A stretch of DNA of 64,000 nucleotides, from contig JBOFJQ010000034.1 of assembly GCA_051656905.1 (NCBI GenBank), positions 1 through 64,000 of the forward strand, given 5' to 3'. A program made the translations under genes and the position numbers. This DNA is from JAGNZR01 sp051656905. GTDB taxonomy: Bacteria; Fusobacteriota; Fusobacteriia; Fusobacteriales; Fusobacteriaceae. Under the pieces are notes generated by a model that was given only the letters and a program-made list of their open reading frames with translations, was not told the DNA's origin and searched no databases. Shown here in pieces: positions 1 to 9,159 of this stretch; positions within the stretch are counted from its first letter, which is position 1, and each line of letters opens with the position of its first letter.

Positions 1-976
1 CCATATTCCAATCCCCAATAGAATCAAATCCAACATCAGCACCTAATAATTCAAACATTCTTTTTGAATTATTTCTTAAAGCACCCATATGAAGTTGCAT
101 TACCCAATTTCTTTTTGAGTATTCTTTTCCAAAAAATTGAACTAGTTGACCTTTATATTTTCTTATTTCATTTCCTGTAAGAGTTTCCTCTGATAATCCT
201 TTTTTGAAAATTATTTCTAACTCTTCAGTTGTAGCTTCTAAGTATTGAGGAAAATCTAATCCATGGTCAGATACTCTACATCCTACACTGTGGAAAAAAT
301 CAATTCTCTCTTTCATAGCTTTGCAAAGTTTAGCATAACTGTCAATTTTATAACCTACAACATTTGCCAGTGTTTCTATATATTTAGTAAAACCTTGCTT
401 ATCTATGTTAACCGCTTTATCTGGCCTAAAAGTTGGTAATACTTTTGTATCAAAAGTTTTATCTTCTTTTAATTCAATATGGTATTTAAGATTATCAATA
501 GGATCATCTGTTGTACATAGTGCTTTTACATTAGATTTTTTTATTAGTTCTCTTGCAGAAAAACCACTTGTTTCTATCATAGCATTACATTTATCCCATA
601 GCATATCTACTTTATCTAAAGTTGCTGTTTCTGAAATATTAAAATATCTTTGAAGTTCTAAATGTGACCAATGATATAAAGGGTTACCTATTGCTGTGGA
701 TAATGTTTTTATCCATGCTATAAATTTTTCTTTATCTTCGCTATTTCCAGTTATAGATTCTTCAGGAACTCCAAAACTTCTCATAGCTCTCCATTTGTAG
801 TGATCTCCACCTAACCACATTTCTGTGATGTTTTTATATCTTTTATCTTCAGAGATTTCTTTTGGTGATAAATGGCAATGATAGTCAAATATGGGCATAT
901 CTTTTGCGTATTCATGATATAATTTTTGAGCAACTTCTGTTTCTAGCAAAAAGTTTTCATCCATAAATTTTTTCAT
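1..976 (-). CDS. uxaC: Glucuronate (uronate) isomerase, 3' end outside window
   Basis: Aldose-ketose isomerase that converts D-glucuronate to D-fructuronate (and galacturonate to tagaturonate), the first cytoplasmic step of hexuronate breakdown. About 325 N-terminal residues are visible, out of roughly 465 usual for the family; the C-terminus runs off the left edge. The early FDYHCHLSPKEI stretch carries the HxH metal-site pattern of this amidohydrolase-related family, and GVPEESITG and the WSHLELQRYF region are typical. The start ATG (974-976 on the minus strand) follows an AGGAGA ribosome site. It is the last gene of the hexuronate operon, 50 nt after the GntR gene. The assignment is supported by both sequence and operon partners. 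Confidence 0.93.
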   Translation of the reverse strand, partial: MKKFMDENFLLETEVAQKLYHEYAKDMPIFDYHCHLSPKEISEDKRYKNITEMWLGGDHYKWRAMRSFGVPEESITGNSEDKEKFIAWIKTLSTAIGNPLYHWSHLELQRYFNISETATLDKVDMLWDKCNAMIETSGFSARELIKKSNVKALCTTDDPIDNLKYHIELKEDKTFDTKVLPTFRPDKAVNIDKQGFTKYIETLANVVGYKIDSYAKLCKAMKERIDFFHSVGCRVSDHGLDFPQYLEATTEELEIIFKKGLSEETLTGNEIRKYKGQLVQFFGKEYSKRNWVMQLHMGALRNNSKRMFELLGADVGFDSIGDWNM

Positions 977-1025
977 AATTTATTCTCCTATTTTTTAGTA
1001 ATCAAAATCCTGATTCTAAATTTGT

Positions 1026-1706
1026 TTAAATAAAGAAATTTGGATATTTGCTTTTAAAATAATTCATATTATCTTTATAGTTTGCTAAATGTTCATCAAC
1101 GATTGAATCTAATGATGAATAATCTTTTATTTTTATCATTTCATAAATTTTTTGGTGTTGTTCTAAAGTTTTATTTAAAGTAGAACTATCTAAAGCATCT
1201 AAAAATCTAAGACGATCATAGTGTGTTGAAATTTGTTTTATAGCATCCCACACTCTAGCTTTACCTACTTTTTTATATATAATTTCATGGAATTCATTGT
1301 CTAAGTCAAACCTTTCTCTTGTTTCTCCACCTAGTTCTGTATTACCTTTTTGTAAATAAATATTTTTTTCAAGTAATCTTAAACTAGATTCATCGAATTC
1401 TTTTATAGCTTTTTTTAAAACCTCTTTTTCAATGATATCTCTCAAGAAAAAAGCTTCTTCTACAATTGTGAGATCTATTTTAGAAATATAAGTTCCTCTT
1501 TGAGGATAAACATCAATTAAGTTTTCATTTACTAAACGAACAATTGCTTCCCTAACGGGAGTTCTACTAACTCCTAAAAGTTCAGACAACTCAAGTTCTC
1601 CTATATTATGTCCTGGTTCTAATTCTAAATGCATAATATTTTCTTTGATAACTCTGTAAACATAATCTCTCGTATTCTCTTTAAAATTTCTTTTACTTTC
1701 TTTCAT
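1026..1706 (-). CDS. GntR/FadR-family transcriptional regulator of the hexuronate operon
   Basis: 226-residue DNA-binding regulator. Residues about 10-75 form the GntR winged helix (LSELLGVSRTPVREAIVRL is the classic recognition segment) and the rest is an all-helical FCD effector domain with the metal-ligand-like FDLDNEFHEII segment near residue 135. FadR-subgroup members of this type (UxuR, ExuR, KdgR-like) respond to hexuronates or their products. It lies inside the operon it probably controls, between the GH31 gene and uxaC. A good candidate site is the inverted repeat at 8884-8901 at the start of the dctP transcript. The effector (glucuronate, fructuronate or KDG) is inferred from context only. 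Confidence 0.85.
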   Translation of the reverse strand: MKESKRNFKENTRDYVYRVIKENIMHLELEPGHNIGELELSELLGVSRTPVREAIVRLVNENLIDVYPQRGTYISKIDLTIVEEAFFLRDIIEKEVLKKAIKEFDESSLRLLEKNIYLQKGNTELGGETRERFDLDNEFHEIIYKKVGKARVWDAIKQISTHYDRLRFLDALDSSTLNKTLEQHQKIYEMIKIKDYSSLDSIVDEHLANYKDNMNYFKSKYPNFFI

Positions 1707-1748
1707 AGTCCCTTTCCTTAATCTATTTATTTTTTGTTATAAATGAAA

Positions 1749-4112
1749 TTATAAGTCACTATACTTAACAATTAGATTTCTATTTTTAGAATCTATTAAC
1801 TTAATAGGATAGTCTTTTTGAATAAATCTCTTATCCCCTTTAGATGTTATTGTTATAATAATATTGTTCTCTGTTGTTTGCAACTTTACTTCAATATTTG
1901 CATATTCCCCATCTCTATATTTTTCAGTCAACCCATCATCTTCAAATAATGTATAAGATGTCTCTCCTATATTTTTATGAGCATAAACTAAAAATGCTCT
2001 ATAATCATTATTTTTCGTTTCAAATGTATATTCTGTATTGTTAATAGGGATAATTGCTCCCTCTTTAATTAATAAAGGGAAGTCATTTAAGCAAGCTTGA
2101 ATTGTAACTATTTGCCCACCATTATAAATTTCATTCGTATTATAATCATACCATGAATTTCCTTCTGGAAGATATATATTTTTACTTTGGGCACCCTCTT
2201 CCATAATAGAAGCAACTAACATAGAATCACCTAATAAAAATTCTTCATTTTCTTTAAATGTATTTAAATCAGATTCGTAATCATAGAATGTAGGTTTTAT
2301 TATAGGTGAATATTCTGTAGCTGATTTATGAATTAAATTATAAATATAAGGCGTAATCATTCTTCTGAAGTCCATAGCTTTAGTTATGTGTTTAATAACT
2401 TCTGGATACATCCAAGGGACATTTACTGTCTTATCATCATTCCATGAATGAATTGTAAATCTTGGATAAAAAATACCATTTTGTATCCATCTTACAAATA
2501 ATTCTGGAGATGGAGCAGCTCCTGAAAATCCTCCTACATCATGACCAATATTATAAACTCCTGAAAGAGATAAACTTATTGCCATATAATTATTAAATTT
2601 AATTGTTTTCCAGTCTGTTCTATTATCTCCAGACCATGTTTGTACATATCTTTGCATACCTGGGCAACCTGCTCTAGAAATAAGGTATGGTCTTTTTTCA
2701 GGGGCATACTCTTTTTGAGCTTCATAGGAAGCTTTCATCATAAGTAATGTCTGAATAGGCTTTAACATTTCTATATCTGTAGGAGTATCAAATCCATTAC
2801 ATTTTGCTTTGCCATCCCAAATTTCAAACTCGTTATTATCATTCCAAGTTGAGTCAATTCCATAGTCAAGAAGTTGAGTTTTAACTTTAGATTTCCACCA
2901 TTTAAAGGCTCCTATATTTGTAAAATCAAGATAAGCACCATTATCATCCCAGAATTGTACTAACTCAGTGTTGTTTGAATCTCTCTCTTTTATGAAATAA
3001 TCTTTTTCATCTAACTCTTTAAAAAGAGGATGATCATGTAAAAAACAAGGCTTGATATTTGCACATAAATTTATTCCGTTATCATGATAATGTTTAGAGA
3101 ATCCTTTAGCATCTGGGAATTTATCAGTATTCCAGTTAAATACATATCTCTTATCTCCTATTGAAGTATATCCTGATGAAAGTTGGAAAGAATCACAAGG
3201 AATATTATGCTTTTTACAGTCATTTAAGAAATTGTCCATTTGCTTTTGTGCATCTGGCAAATCTGTATAAGTCATTGTAGAGCCTGAGTAACCTATGCTC
3301 CACTTAGGAGTAAATATAGTTTTACCAGTTAACCATGAGAATCTTTCAGTGACATTTTTAACATGAGGTCCAGCTATTACATAATAATCTAAATCTCCTG
3401 ACTTTGCAGTAAAATATCTATACAATCCGTGATAATTATCAAGTTCTGTTCCCATCTCCATTGTTACTGTTGAGAAATTATCATAAAATATTCCAAAGTT
3501 ATATTCTGTCTTTGAATTTCTAGTAATGTAGAAAGGTGTATGTTTGTACATTGCATCAGTCCACTCTGCATCATATCCCATAGGATCAACGTTAACCATT
3601 CTCATCCTTCTAAAGTGTTTGTTAACTTTTCCAGTTCTTTCTCCAAATCCAAAATATTGTTCATCTAAATCTCTTTCTAAATAGTGATAAATTTCTTCTC
3701 CCCAATAATTAAAATTATAAGCTTGAGTCTTTCTATCAGAAGCTATTTTTATCCACTCACCATCTTTAAATCCAAACCAAGTTATCTTAAAACCGTTAAG
3801 ATCTATTTTTGCAGTTAGTTTTGAAGTAGATAGAGTAACAAAATTTTCTTCTTTTGCTAAAGTGTATTTAGGCAAAGAGTATAAAGTATAATCAAAACGA
3901 TTTCTTCCTTCTACTGGGATATCATCAAGACCTGGAGCTACAGTCCAAGTCTTGTTCATATTAAGTTTTCCATTATTTAACATAGTTACCTTAAAGATAT
4001 CTTCCTCTAAAATAGCTATCTGAGCTTCAAAATAAGGGGAGTCTAATCTAAAAGTTAATATGTTATTTTTCTCTTCTATTAATTTAAAATTATATTCTAA
4101 TTTTATTCCCAT
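1749..4112 (-). CDS. GH31 family alpha-glycosidase (alpha-glucosidase/alpha-xylosidase type)
   Basis: 787-residue cytoplasmic glycoside hydrolase; no signal peptide. An N-terminal beta-sandwich domain (about 1-260) is followed by the GH31 barrel: the nucleophile motif WNDNNE puts the catalytic Asp at residue 425, and WSGDN puts the acid/base Asp at 496. A C-terminal beta domain holds the usual LLGDSMLVASI and LPEGNSWYDY segments. The length fits bacterial alpha-xylosidase/alpha-glucosidase proteins of about 770-800 residues. It sits 12 nt downstream of the SDR gene in the hexuronate operon, so it may release a uronic acid or a neutral sugar from an imported alpha-linked oligosaccharide. The substrate cannot be read from the sequence. 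Family call is firm, specificity is open. Confidence 0.88.
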   Translation of the reverse strand: MGIKLEYNFKLIEEKNNILTFRLDSPYFEAQIAILEEDIFKVTMLNNGKLNMNKTWTVAPGLDDIPVEGRNRFDYTLYSLPKYTLAKEENFVTLSTSKLTAKIDLNGFKITWFGFKDGEWIKIASDRKTQAYNFNYWGEEIYHYLERDLDEQYFGFGERTGKVNKHFRRMRMVNVDPMGYDAEWTDAMYKHTPFYITRNSKTEYNFGIFYDNFSTVTMEMGTELDNYHGLYRYFTAKSGDLDYYVIAGPHVKNVTERFSWLTGKTIFTPKWSIGYSGSTMTYTDLPDAQKQMDNFLNDCKKHNIPCDSFQLSSGYTSIGDKRYVFNWNTDKFPDAKGFSKHYHDNGINLCANIKPCFLHDHPLFKELDEKDYFIKERDSNNTELVQFWDDNGAYLDFTNIGAFKWWKSKVKTQLLDYGIDSTWNDNNEFEIWDGKAKCNGFDTPTDIEMLKPIQTLLMMKASYEAQKEYAPEKRPYLISRAGCPGMQRYVQTWSGDNRTDWKTIKFNNYMAISLSLSGVYNIGHDVGGFSGAAPSPELFVRWIQNGIFYPRFTIHSWNDDKTVNVPWMYPEVIKHITKAMDFRRMITPYIYNLIHKSATEYSPIIKPTFYDYESDLNTFKENEEFLLGDSMLVASIMEEGAQSKNIYLPEGNSWYDYNTNEIYNGGQIVTIQACLNDFPLLIKEGAIIPINNTEYTFETKNNDYRAFLVYAHKNIGETSYTLFEDDGLTEKYRDGEYANIEVKLQTTENNIIITITSKGDKRFIQKDYPIKLIDSKNRNLIVKYSDL

Positions 4113-4124
4113 TTCTAATTCTCC

Positions 4125-4979
4125 TTATACACCTGAATAAGATGAAAATCCACCGTCAATAGGAATTACAACTCCGTTTATGAAACTGGCTGCTTTCTCA
4201 TCAACTAAAAATAATAATGCTCCTAATAATTCGTTACTCTCTCCAAATCTTCCCATTGGAGTAGCATTTAGAATTTTGTTTGCTCTATCTGTCCAAGTTC
4301 CATCTTCATTTTTTAATAATTTTTCATTTTGATTAGTTACGAAAAATCCTGGGGCGATGGCATTAACTCTGATACCTTGTTTAGAAAAATGAACTGCTAG
4401 CCACTGAGTAAAGTTAGAAACAGCAGCTTTTGCTCCTGAATAAGCAGGTATTTTTGTTAAAGGAGTATAAGCGTTCATAGAAGATATATTTATGATAGAA
4501 CAACCTTTTTTATTTAGCATATCTTTAGCAAAAACCTGTGTTGGAATTAAAGTTCCTAAAAAATTAAGATTGAATACAAATTCGATTCCTTTTGGATCTA
4601 AATCGAAAAATGTAGTTAAATCTTTATTATTTTCATCATTAGTCTCATAATATTCCTTTGTTGTTGTTCCTTTTGGATTATTTCCTCCAGCACCATTAAC
4701 AAGAATATCAACTCTTCCTAAAGTTTTTACAATTTCCTCATGAGCTTTATCAAGACTTTCTTTGCTTAATACATTAGCTTCAACTCCTAATGCAACTCCA
4801 CCATTTTTATTTATTTCATCAGCAACTTTTTGTGCAGCTTCTTTATTTAAATCTAAAACAGCAACCTTTGCTCCACATTTAGCAAGTGCTTTAGCAAAAT
4901 CAGCACAAAGAACTCCTCCAGCACCAGTAACAACAGCTACTTTTTCATTTAAGTCAACATTTAAAGGTACATTTATCAT
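4125..4979 (-). CDS. SDR-family D-mannonate oxidoreductase (fructuronate reductase)
   Basis: 284-residue short-chain dehydrogenase expected to reduce D-fructuronate to D-mannonate with NAD(P)H. It has the N-terminal TGAGG nucleotide-binding turn (residues 18-22), NGAGG near 95-99, ISS at 165-167 and the catalytic YSGAK (Tyr180, Lys184). The last Gly of the usual TGxxxGxG is replaced by Cys25. It ends with the IDGGFSSYSGV tail common to this mannonate-reductase group. It lies between uxuA and the GH31 gene and takes the place of the longer UxuB of enterobacteria, as in several Firmicutes. Start ATG at 4979 follows GGAGG. Enzyme role rests on family plus context. Confidence 0.85.
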   Translation of the reverse strand: MINVPLNVDLNEKVAVVTGAGGVLCADFAKALAKCGAKVAVLDLNKEAAQKVADEINKNGGVALGVEANVLSKESLDKAHEEIVKTLGRVDILVNGAGGNNPKGTTTKEYYETNDENNKDLTTFFDLDPKGIEFVFNLNFLGTLIPTQVFAKDMLNKKGCSIINISSMNAYTPLTKIPAYSGAKAAVSNFTQWLAVHFSKQGIRVNAIAPGFFVTNQNEKLLKNEDGTWTDRANKILNATPMGRFGESNELLGALLFLVDEKAASFINGVVIPIDGGFSSYSGV

Positions 4980-5015
4980 TTTTTATCCTCCAATATTCAA
5001 AACAAAATAATTAAA

Positions 5016-6059
5016 TTATTTTTTATATAATTTTTCTAAAGTTTCCCAAATTCCATTCATGTATGTTGCTCCTAAGGCTCTATCATAAAGCCCATAACCA
5101 GGTCTTCCTGTCTCTCCCCAAATCATTCTTCCATGATCAGGTCTTACATATCCAGTGAATCCTACTTCATAGTAAGCTTTTAAAATTTCAACTATATCAA
5201 GTGAACCACAACTAGATAAGTGAGCTACCTCTGTAAATGAACCTTCTTCATAATTACTTACATTTCTAATGTGAGCAAAATGTATTTTTTTTCCAAATTT
5301 TCTTATCATTTTAGGTATATCATTAGAACAAGATACTCCTAGAGAACCAGAACATAGTGTTAGACCGTTTGAAGGACTATCAACTATATTTAAGAATCTT
5401 TCTAAATTCTCTTCAGATGTGATTATTCTTGGAAGTCCAAATATAGACCAAGGTGGATCATCTGGATGTATTGCCATTTTTACTCCAGCCTCCTCAGCTA
5501 CTGGAATAATTTCTCTAATGAAATGAGCTAAATTCTCCCAAAGTTTTTCAGATGTCATATCTTTATACTGATCTAATACTTTTCCTAATCCACCTTCACC
5601 GTAACTTGTATCCCAACCAGGTAAAGATAATTCACCTGTTCTAGGATCCATTTTTGAAACTGTTGATTTATCATATGCTAAAGCATTTGATCCATCTGGT
5701 AGTTGATATTCTAATATAGATCTAGTCCAGTCGAAAACTGGCATAAAATTGTAGCAGATAACATTAATACCTATCTTTCCTAAGTTTTTTATATTTTGTT
5801 TATAGTTTTCAATATATAAATCTCTTGAAGGTAATCCAAGTTTAATATCCTCATGTACAGGAACAGATTCTACAACTTCAAATTTTAATCCTTTTGCCTC
5901 TATTTTGTCTTTTAATTCTTTAATTTTTTCTAGCGGCCAAACTTCACCTACAGGAATATCATAAATTGCAGATACAATCCCGTACATTCCTGGTATTTGT
6001 CTGATGTTGTCTAAAGTAACTTTATCATCATCACCATACCATCTAAATGTCATTTTCAT
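5016..6059 (-). CDS. uxuA: Mannonate dehydratase
   Basis: 347-residue TIM-barrel enzyme that dehydrates D-mannonate to 2-keto-3-deoxygluconate. Typical features are the N-terminal MTFRWYGDDDKVTL, the VVESVPVHEDIKLG segment, AIHPDDPPWSIFGLPRI near residue 198-214, CSGSLG, HIRNV and the C-terminal RPDHGRMIWGE. These supply His, Cys and Asp ligands of the Mn/Fe centre in the UxuA family. The length is close to the usual 350-395. Position 28 nt downstream of the TRAP permease gene dctM and 36 nt upstream of the SDR gene fits one polycistronic transcript from 8.9 kb. Confidence 0.95.
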   Translation of the reverse strand: MKMTFRWYGDDDKVTLDNIRQIPGMYGIVSAIYDIPVGEVWPLEKIKELKDKIEAKGLKFEVVESVPVHEDIKLGLPSRDLYIENYKQNIKNLGKIGINVICYNFMPVFDWTRSILEYQLPDGSNALAYDKSTVSKMDPRTGELSLPGWDTSYGEGGLGKVLDQYKDMTSEKLWENLAHFIREIIPVAEEAGVKMAIHPDDPPWSIFGLPRIITSEENLERFLNIVDSPSNGLTLCSGSLGVSCSNDIPKMIRKFGKKIHFAHIRNVSNYEEGSFTEVAHLSSCGSLDIVEILKAYYEVGFTGYVRPDHGRMIWGETGRPGYGLYDRALGATYMNGIWETLEKLYKK

Positions 6060-6087
6060 AAATGTTTTCTCCTCTTTCTTTTCTTTT

Positions 6088-7386
6088 TTATATTAATCCA
6101 AATAATTTTGGTAAAACTAAACTAATCCACGGTATATATGTAATCATTAATAATGTTATTATTAAAGCTATAAAGAATGGTATTAATGTTTTTATAACTT
6201 CTTCTAATTTTATTTTTGCAATTCCACATCCAATAAACAAGACACTACCTACAGGAGGAGTGCAAATACCTATACATAAATTATATACAAGCATTATACC
6301 AAAATGAACAGGGTGAAGTCCTAATTTCACAGCTATTGGTAAGAAAATTGGAGTGAATATTAAGATTGCTGGAGTTAAATCCATAAAAGTTCCAACAATT
6401 AAAAGTATTACGTTTATTAGTAATAGAATAACATATTTATTGTCTGAAATTGATAATATAGCACTAGTTAAATATTTAGGAATTCCTGAAAATGCCATTG
6501 CCCATGACATGATTGAAGAAGCTCCTATTAGAAATAAGATTATTCCTGTCATTTTTACAGTATCTTCTAATATTATCTTCATGTGAGAAAAATTTAATGT
6601 CTTATATACTATTACAGATAAAAATAGTGTATATACAACTGAAATTGCAGAGGCTTCTGTTGCTGTAAAGATTCCTCCGATAATTCCTCCAATTACAATA
6701 ACTATTAAAAATAAACTAGGAATTGCATCTAATACAATCTTAAGAGATTGTGAAGCTGATAACTTAGGTTCTATAGGGTAATTGTTTTTCTTAGCGATAA
6801 TATAAGCTACAATCATAGTTCCTACTCCCATTAAAATTCCTGGTAGGTAACCAGCAACAAATAGTGCACCTATTGATGTTCCACCACTAACAAGAGAGAA
6901 TACAATTAAAGAACCACTTGGTGGGATTAATAACCCTGTTGGTGAAGATGCTATATTTACAGCTGCTGAAAACTTAGGATCATATCCTTCCTTTTCTTGT
7001 AAAGGAGCTAAAGTACCTCCAATTGCAGCAGCAGCAGCAACGGCAGAACCAGAAATAGAACCAAAAAGCATATTTCCTAAAATATTTACCTGAGCAAGAG
7101 AGCCTGGTAAAGATCTTCCTAATAATTTAGCAAAATTTATTAGTTTTATAGCAATTCCACCATTATTCATAATACTTCCTGAAAGTATAAAGAATGGTAT
7201 TGCAAGAAGCGAAAAACTATCTATTCCTGTAATCATCTTTTGAGCTGAAGCAATAACTGAAACATCAAAAGGAAGATTTACTAATATTGTTAAAAATGAA
7301 GATATTCCTATTCCTATTGAAATTGGTGTTCCTACTAAAAGTAGAGAAAAGAAACTCACAAACAGTACTAATATATTTACTAACAT
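6088..7386 (-). CDS. dctM: TRAP transporter large permease (DctM)
   Basis: 432-residue, strongly hydrophobic DctM protein with about 12 membrane segments. GTPISIGIGISSF near the N-terminus, the GSISGSAVAAAAAIGG loop (about residues 100-115) and IPPSGSLIVF are signatures of the TRAP large subunit. It forms the Na+-driven membrane channel with DctQ and receives substrate from DctP. Its start overlaps the last base of dctQ. Being in an operon with uxuA and uxaC, it probably carries glucuronate or a related hexuronate. Confidence 0.93.
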   Translation of the reverse strand: MLVNILVLFVSFFSLLLVGTPISIGIGISSFLTILVNLPFDVSVIASAQKMITGIDSFSLLAIPFFILSGSIMNNGGIAIKLINFAKLLGRSLPGSLAQVNILGNMLFGSISGSAVAAAAAIGGTLAPLQEKEGYDPKFSAAVNIASSPTGLLIPPSGSLIVFSLVSGGTSIGALFVAGYLPGILMGVGTMIVAYIIAKKNNYPIEPKLSASQSLKIVLDAIPSLFLIVIVIGGIIGGIFTATEASAISVVYTLFLSVIVYKTLNFSHMKIILEDTVKMTGIILFLIGASSIMSWAMAFSGIPKYLTSAILSISDNKYVILLLINVILLIVGTFMDLTPAILIFTPIFLPIAVKLGLHPVHFGIMLVYNLCIGICTPPVGSVLFIGCGIAKIKLEEVIKTLIPFFIALIITLLMITYIPWISLVLPKLFGLI

Positions 7387-7868
7387 TAGAATTTTCCTCC
7401 TTTTAATTTAAGTACACAGTTAATAATATCTAGAATAATATATGAAGCATTAATTATACTTGAAATTGGTAAAATACTGTAAACCATTCCCATAGGAACT
7501 TGTAAAGAAGGTGAAAGTTGTCCCATAGTATTTAAAGATAATTGCCCTCCACCATAGATTGGAACTATCAAAAGAAATAATAGAACTAATATATAGATAC
7601 AAATTTGTAATTTTAATTTTGCTAAATTAGAAAGTTTAGTTTCTAAAATATCAATTGATAAATGTGAATTTGTAGAGAAAGCATAAGTAGCTCCTAACAT
7701 TCCAATCCAAATCAGACTAAATCTTGAAAACTCATCTGTAAAGCTACTTGGATTGTTTAAAACATATCTAGAAACAACTTGCCATGTTACAGCAATAACA
7801 AGAGCTATTAAGACTATTGAAGAAAAAATAATAAGTATTTTATTTATAGCTAGACGAAATTTTTCCAT
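7386..7868 (-). CDS. dctQ: TRAP transporter small permease (DctQ)
   Basis: 160-residue membrane protein with four predicted helices; the SRYVLNNPSSFTDEFSRFSLIWIGMLGATYAF stretch (residues about 36-67) is the DctQ hallmark. A longer reading starts at 7907, but the ATG at 7868 is preceded by a strong AGGGGG ribosome site with good spacing, and the longer form would overlap dctP, so I chose 7868. It pairs with DctM (1-nt overlap). Role in hexuronate uptake comes from the operon. Confidence 0.88.
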   Translation of the reverse strand: MEKFRLAINKILIIFSSIVLIALVIAVTWQVVSRYVLNNPSSFTDEFSRFSLIWIGMLGATYAFSTNSHLSIDILETKLSNLAKLKLQICIYILVLLFLLIVPIYGGGQLSLNTMGQLSPSLQVPMGMVYSILPISSIINASYIILDIINCVLKLKGGKF

Positions 7869-7884
7869 ATCATATCCCCCTTTA

Positions 7885-8859
7885 TTAATTAACTGCTTGT
7901 ATCTCATCTATAAGACGAGCCATATTAGCATTTTTTTTCATTTCATCATACATAGGTTTAACTTTCTCTTGGAAAGCTTCTTTATTTGGATGTGAGAATG
8001 TAATTCCCATTGCGATTGCTTGGTCTTTTTGACCTTTTTCCATATCATTCCAAATTTTAACTTGGTAATCAAAAGCTTCACTTGCAGCTTCTTTTAAAGC
8101 TTTTCTTTGATCTTTATTAAGTTTTTTTAGTGTAGCATTACTTATTAAAAATACATCTGGAACAATTGTATGTTCATCATAAGAATAAAATTTTGAAACT
8201 TCTCCATGTCTATCATTAGTCATGGCAGAAAGATTATTCTCAGCTCCATCTACAACTTTTTGCTGTAGAGCTGTATAAAGTTCTCCGTATGATAGAGGAG
8301 TAGCAGTTCCACCTAAGTACTCTATCATTTTAATAGCAGTATTACTTGGTTGTACTCTTATTTTAAGACCTTTCAAATCATCAGGAGAATTGATTGGTTT
8401 AGATCCATAAAAATTTCTTGTACCTGCAGTAAAGTATCCTAAGCCAACAAATCCACTTTTTTCAGGAAGTTTTAAAAACTCTTCACCGACAGGGCTTTTC
8501 AATACTCTTAGAAATTGTTCATAACTTGTAAAAAGATAAGGCATGGAAAAAATAGCATATTCTTTCACAAATCCTTCAATTGGCGATGCACTGGCTTTTG
8601 TAAGATCTATTGCTCCAGCTTGCATAAGTTCAATTAATTCTCTCTCTTGTCCTAATTGTCCATTAGGAAATACTGTTACTGAAACTTCTCCATTTGTTTT
8701 TTGATTAACTAACTCTGCAAATTTCATCATACCTAAATGCACAGGGTGAGTCTCATTTAATCCATGAGCAAGTTTTAAATTGATTTTAGAACTGTTAGAT
8801 TCTTTACCACAGCCGAAAAGAGTGAAGAATAAAAAAATAATACATAATAGATTTTTCAT
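7885..8859 (-). CDS. dctP: TRAP transporter substrate-binding lipoprotein (DctP)
   Basis: 324-residue periplasmic binding protein with a lipoprotein signal (hydrophobic residues 3-15, lipobox LFGC with Cys17). DctP features follow: LAHGLNETHPVH, FPNGQLGQERELIELMQAG, MPYLF, and LKGLKIRVQPS, whose Arg binds the substrate carboxylate in TRAP receptors. It is the first gene of the minus-strand hexuronate operon, directly downstream of a good promoter (8911-8939) and operator (8884-8903). A carboxylated sugar such as glucuronate is the expected ligand. Being a lipoprotein is slightly unusual, since many DctP proteins are freely periplasmic. Confidence 0.92.
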   Translation of the reverse strand: MKNLLCIIFLFFTLFGCGKESNSSKINLKLAHGLNETHPVHLGMMKFAELVNQKTNGEVSVTVFPNGQLGQERELIELMQAGAIDLTKASASPIEGFVKEYAIFSMPYLFTSYEQFLRVLKSPVGEEFLKLPEKSGFVGLGYFTAGTRNFYGSKPINSPDDLKGLKIRVQPSNTAIKMIEYLGGTATPLSYGELYTALQQKVVDGAENNLSAMTNDRHGEVSKFYSYDEHTIVPDVFLISNATLKKLNKDQRKALKEAASEAFDYQVKIWNDMEKGQKDQAIAMGITFSHPNKEAFQEKVKPMYDEMKKNANMARLIDEIQAVN

Positions 8860-8883
8860 AGTTTAAACTCCTTGGAATTGTTG

Positions 8884-8903
8884 TTGTATACTTGAATACA
8901 AGT
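8884..8903 (-). promoter_or_regulatory. Candidate GntR operator at the dctP transcription start
   Basis: Two overlapping perfect inverted repeats: TTGTAT (8884-8889) with ATACAA (8896-8901), and ACTTG (8890-8894) with CAAGT (8899-8903). The site begins at about the predicted +1 of the dctP transcript, a normal place for a repressor. The in-operon GntR/FadR protein (1026-1706) is the likely binder; this is inference. Confidence 0.6.
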
Positions 8904-8910
8904 TTAATTG

Positions 8911-8939
8911 ATTTTAACTATTTTTTTAAAATATGTCAA
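8911..8939 (-). promoter_or_regulatory. Promoter of the hexuronate operon
   Basis: On the minus strand TTGACA (8939-8934), 17-nt spacer, TAAAAT (8916-8911). A perfect -35 and a 5/6 -10 with ideal spacing, about 50 nt before the dctP start codon. Confidence 0.75.
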
Positions 8940-9062
8940 TAAAAATATTAAAATATTCTAATTAAGAACGTTTAAAATGTTTAGAGTACGATATTTTTTT
9001 TATTAAAACCTAGAAATTACAACACTTTTAACATTTTTTGAATAGTAAAAAATATTTACTTC

Positions 9063-9091
9063 TTGACATTATTAAAAAAAAATACTAACCT
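9063..9091 (+). promoter_or_regulatory. Probable promoter of kdgA-kdgK
   Basis: TTGACA at 9063-9068 followed after 17 nt by TAACCT (9086-9091). The -35 is perfect, the -10 is poor, which may indicate dependence on an activator or another exact -10. Confidence 0.45.
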
Positions 9092-9159
9092 ATCTTTAAT
9101 TTATTTAGGAAAATTTCCCTATTTAGAATTAATAAAATTAGGATGGTGAGATTGTAATT

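Larger units (their letters stand above)
8860..9159. other. 300-bp divergent regulatory region between dctP and kdgA
   Basis: No gene. It holds two outward-facing promoters (minus 8911-8939, plus 9063-9091), an inverted-repeat operator next to dctP, and a near-palindrome TAGGAAAATTTCCCTA at about 9106-9121 just upstream of kdgA. Confidence 0.7.
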
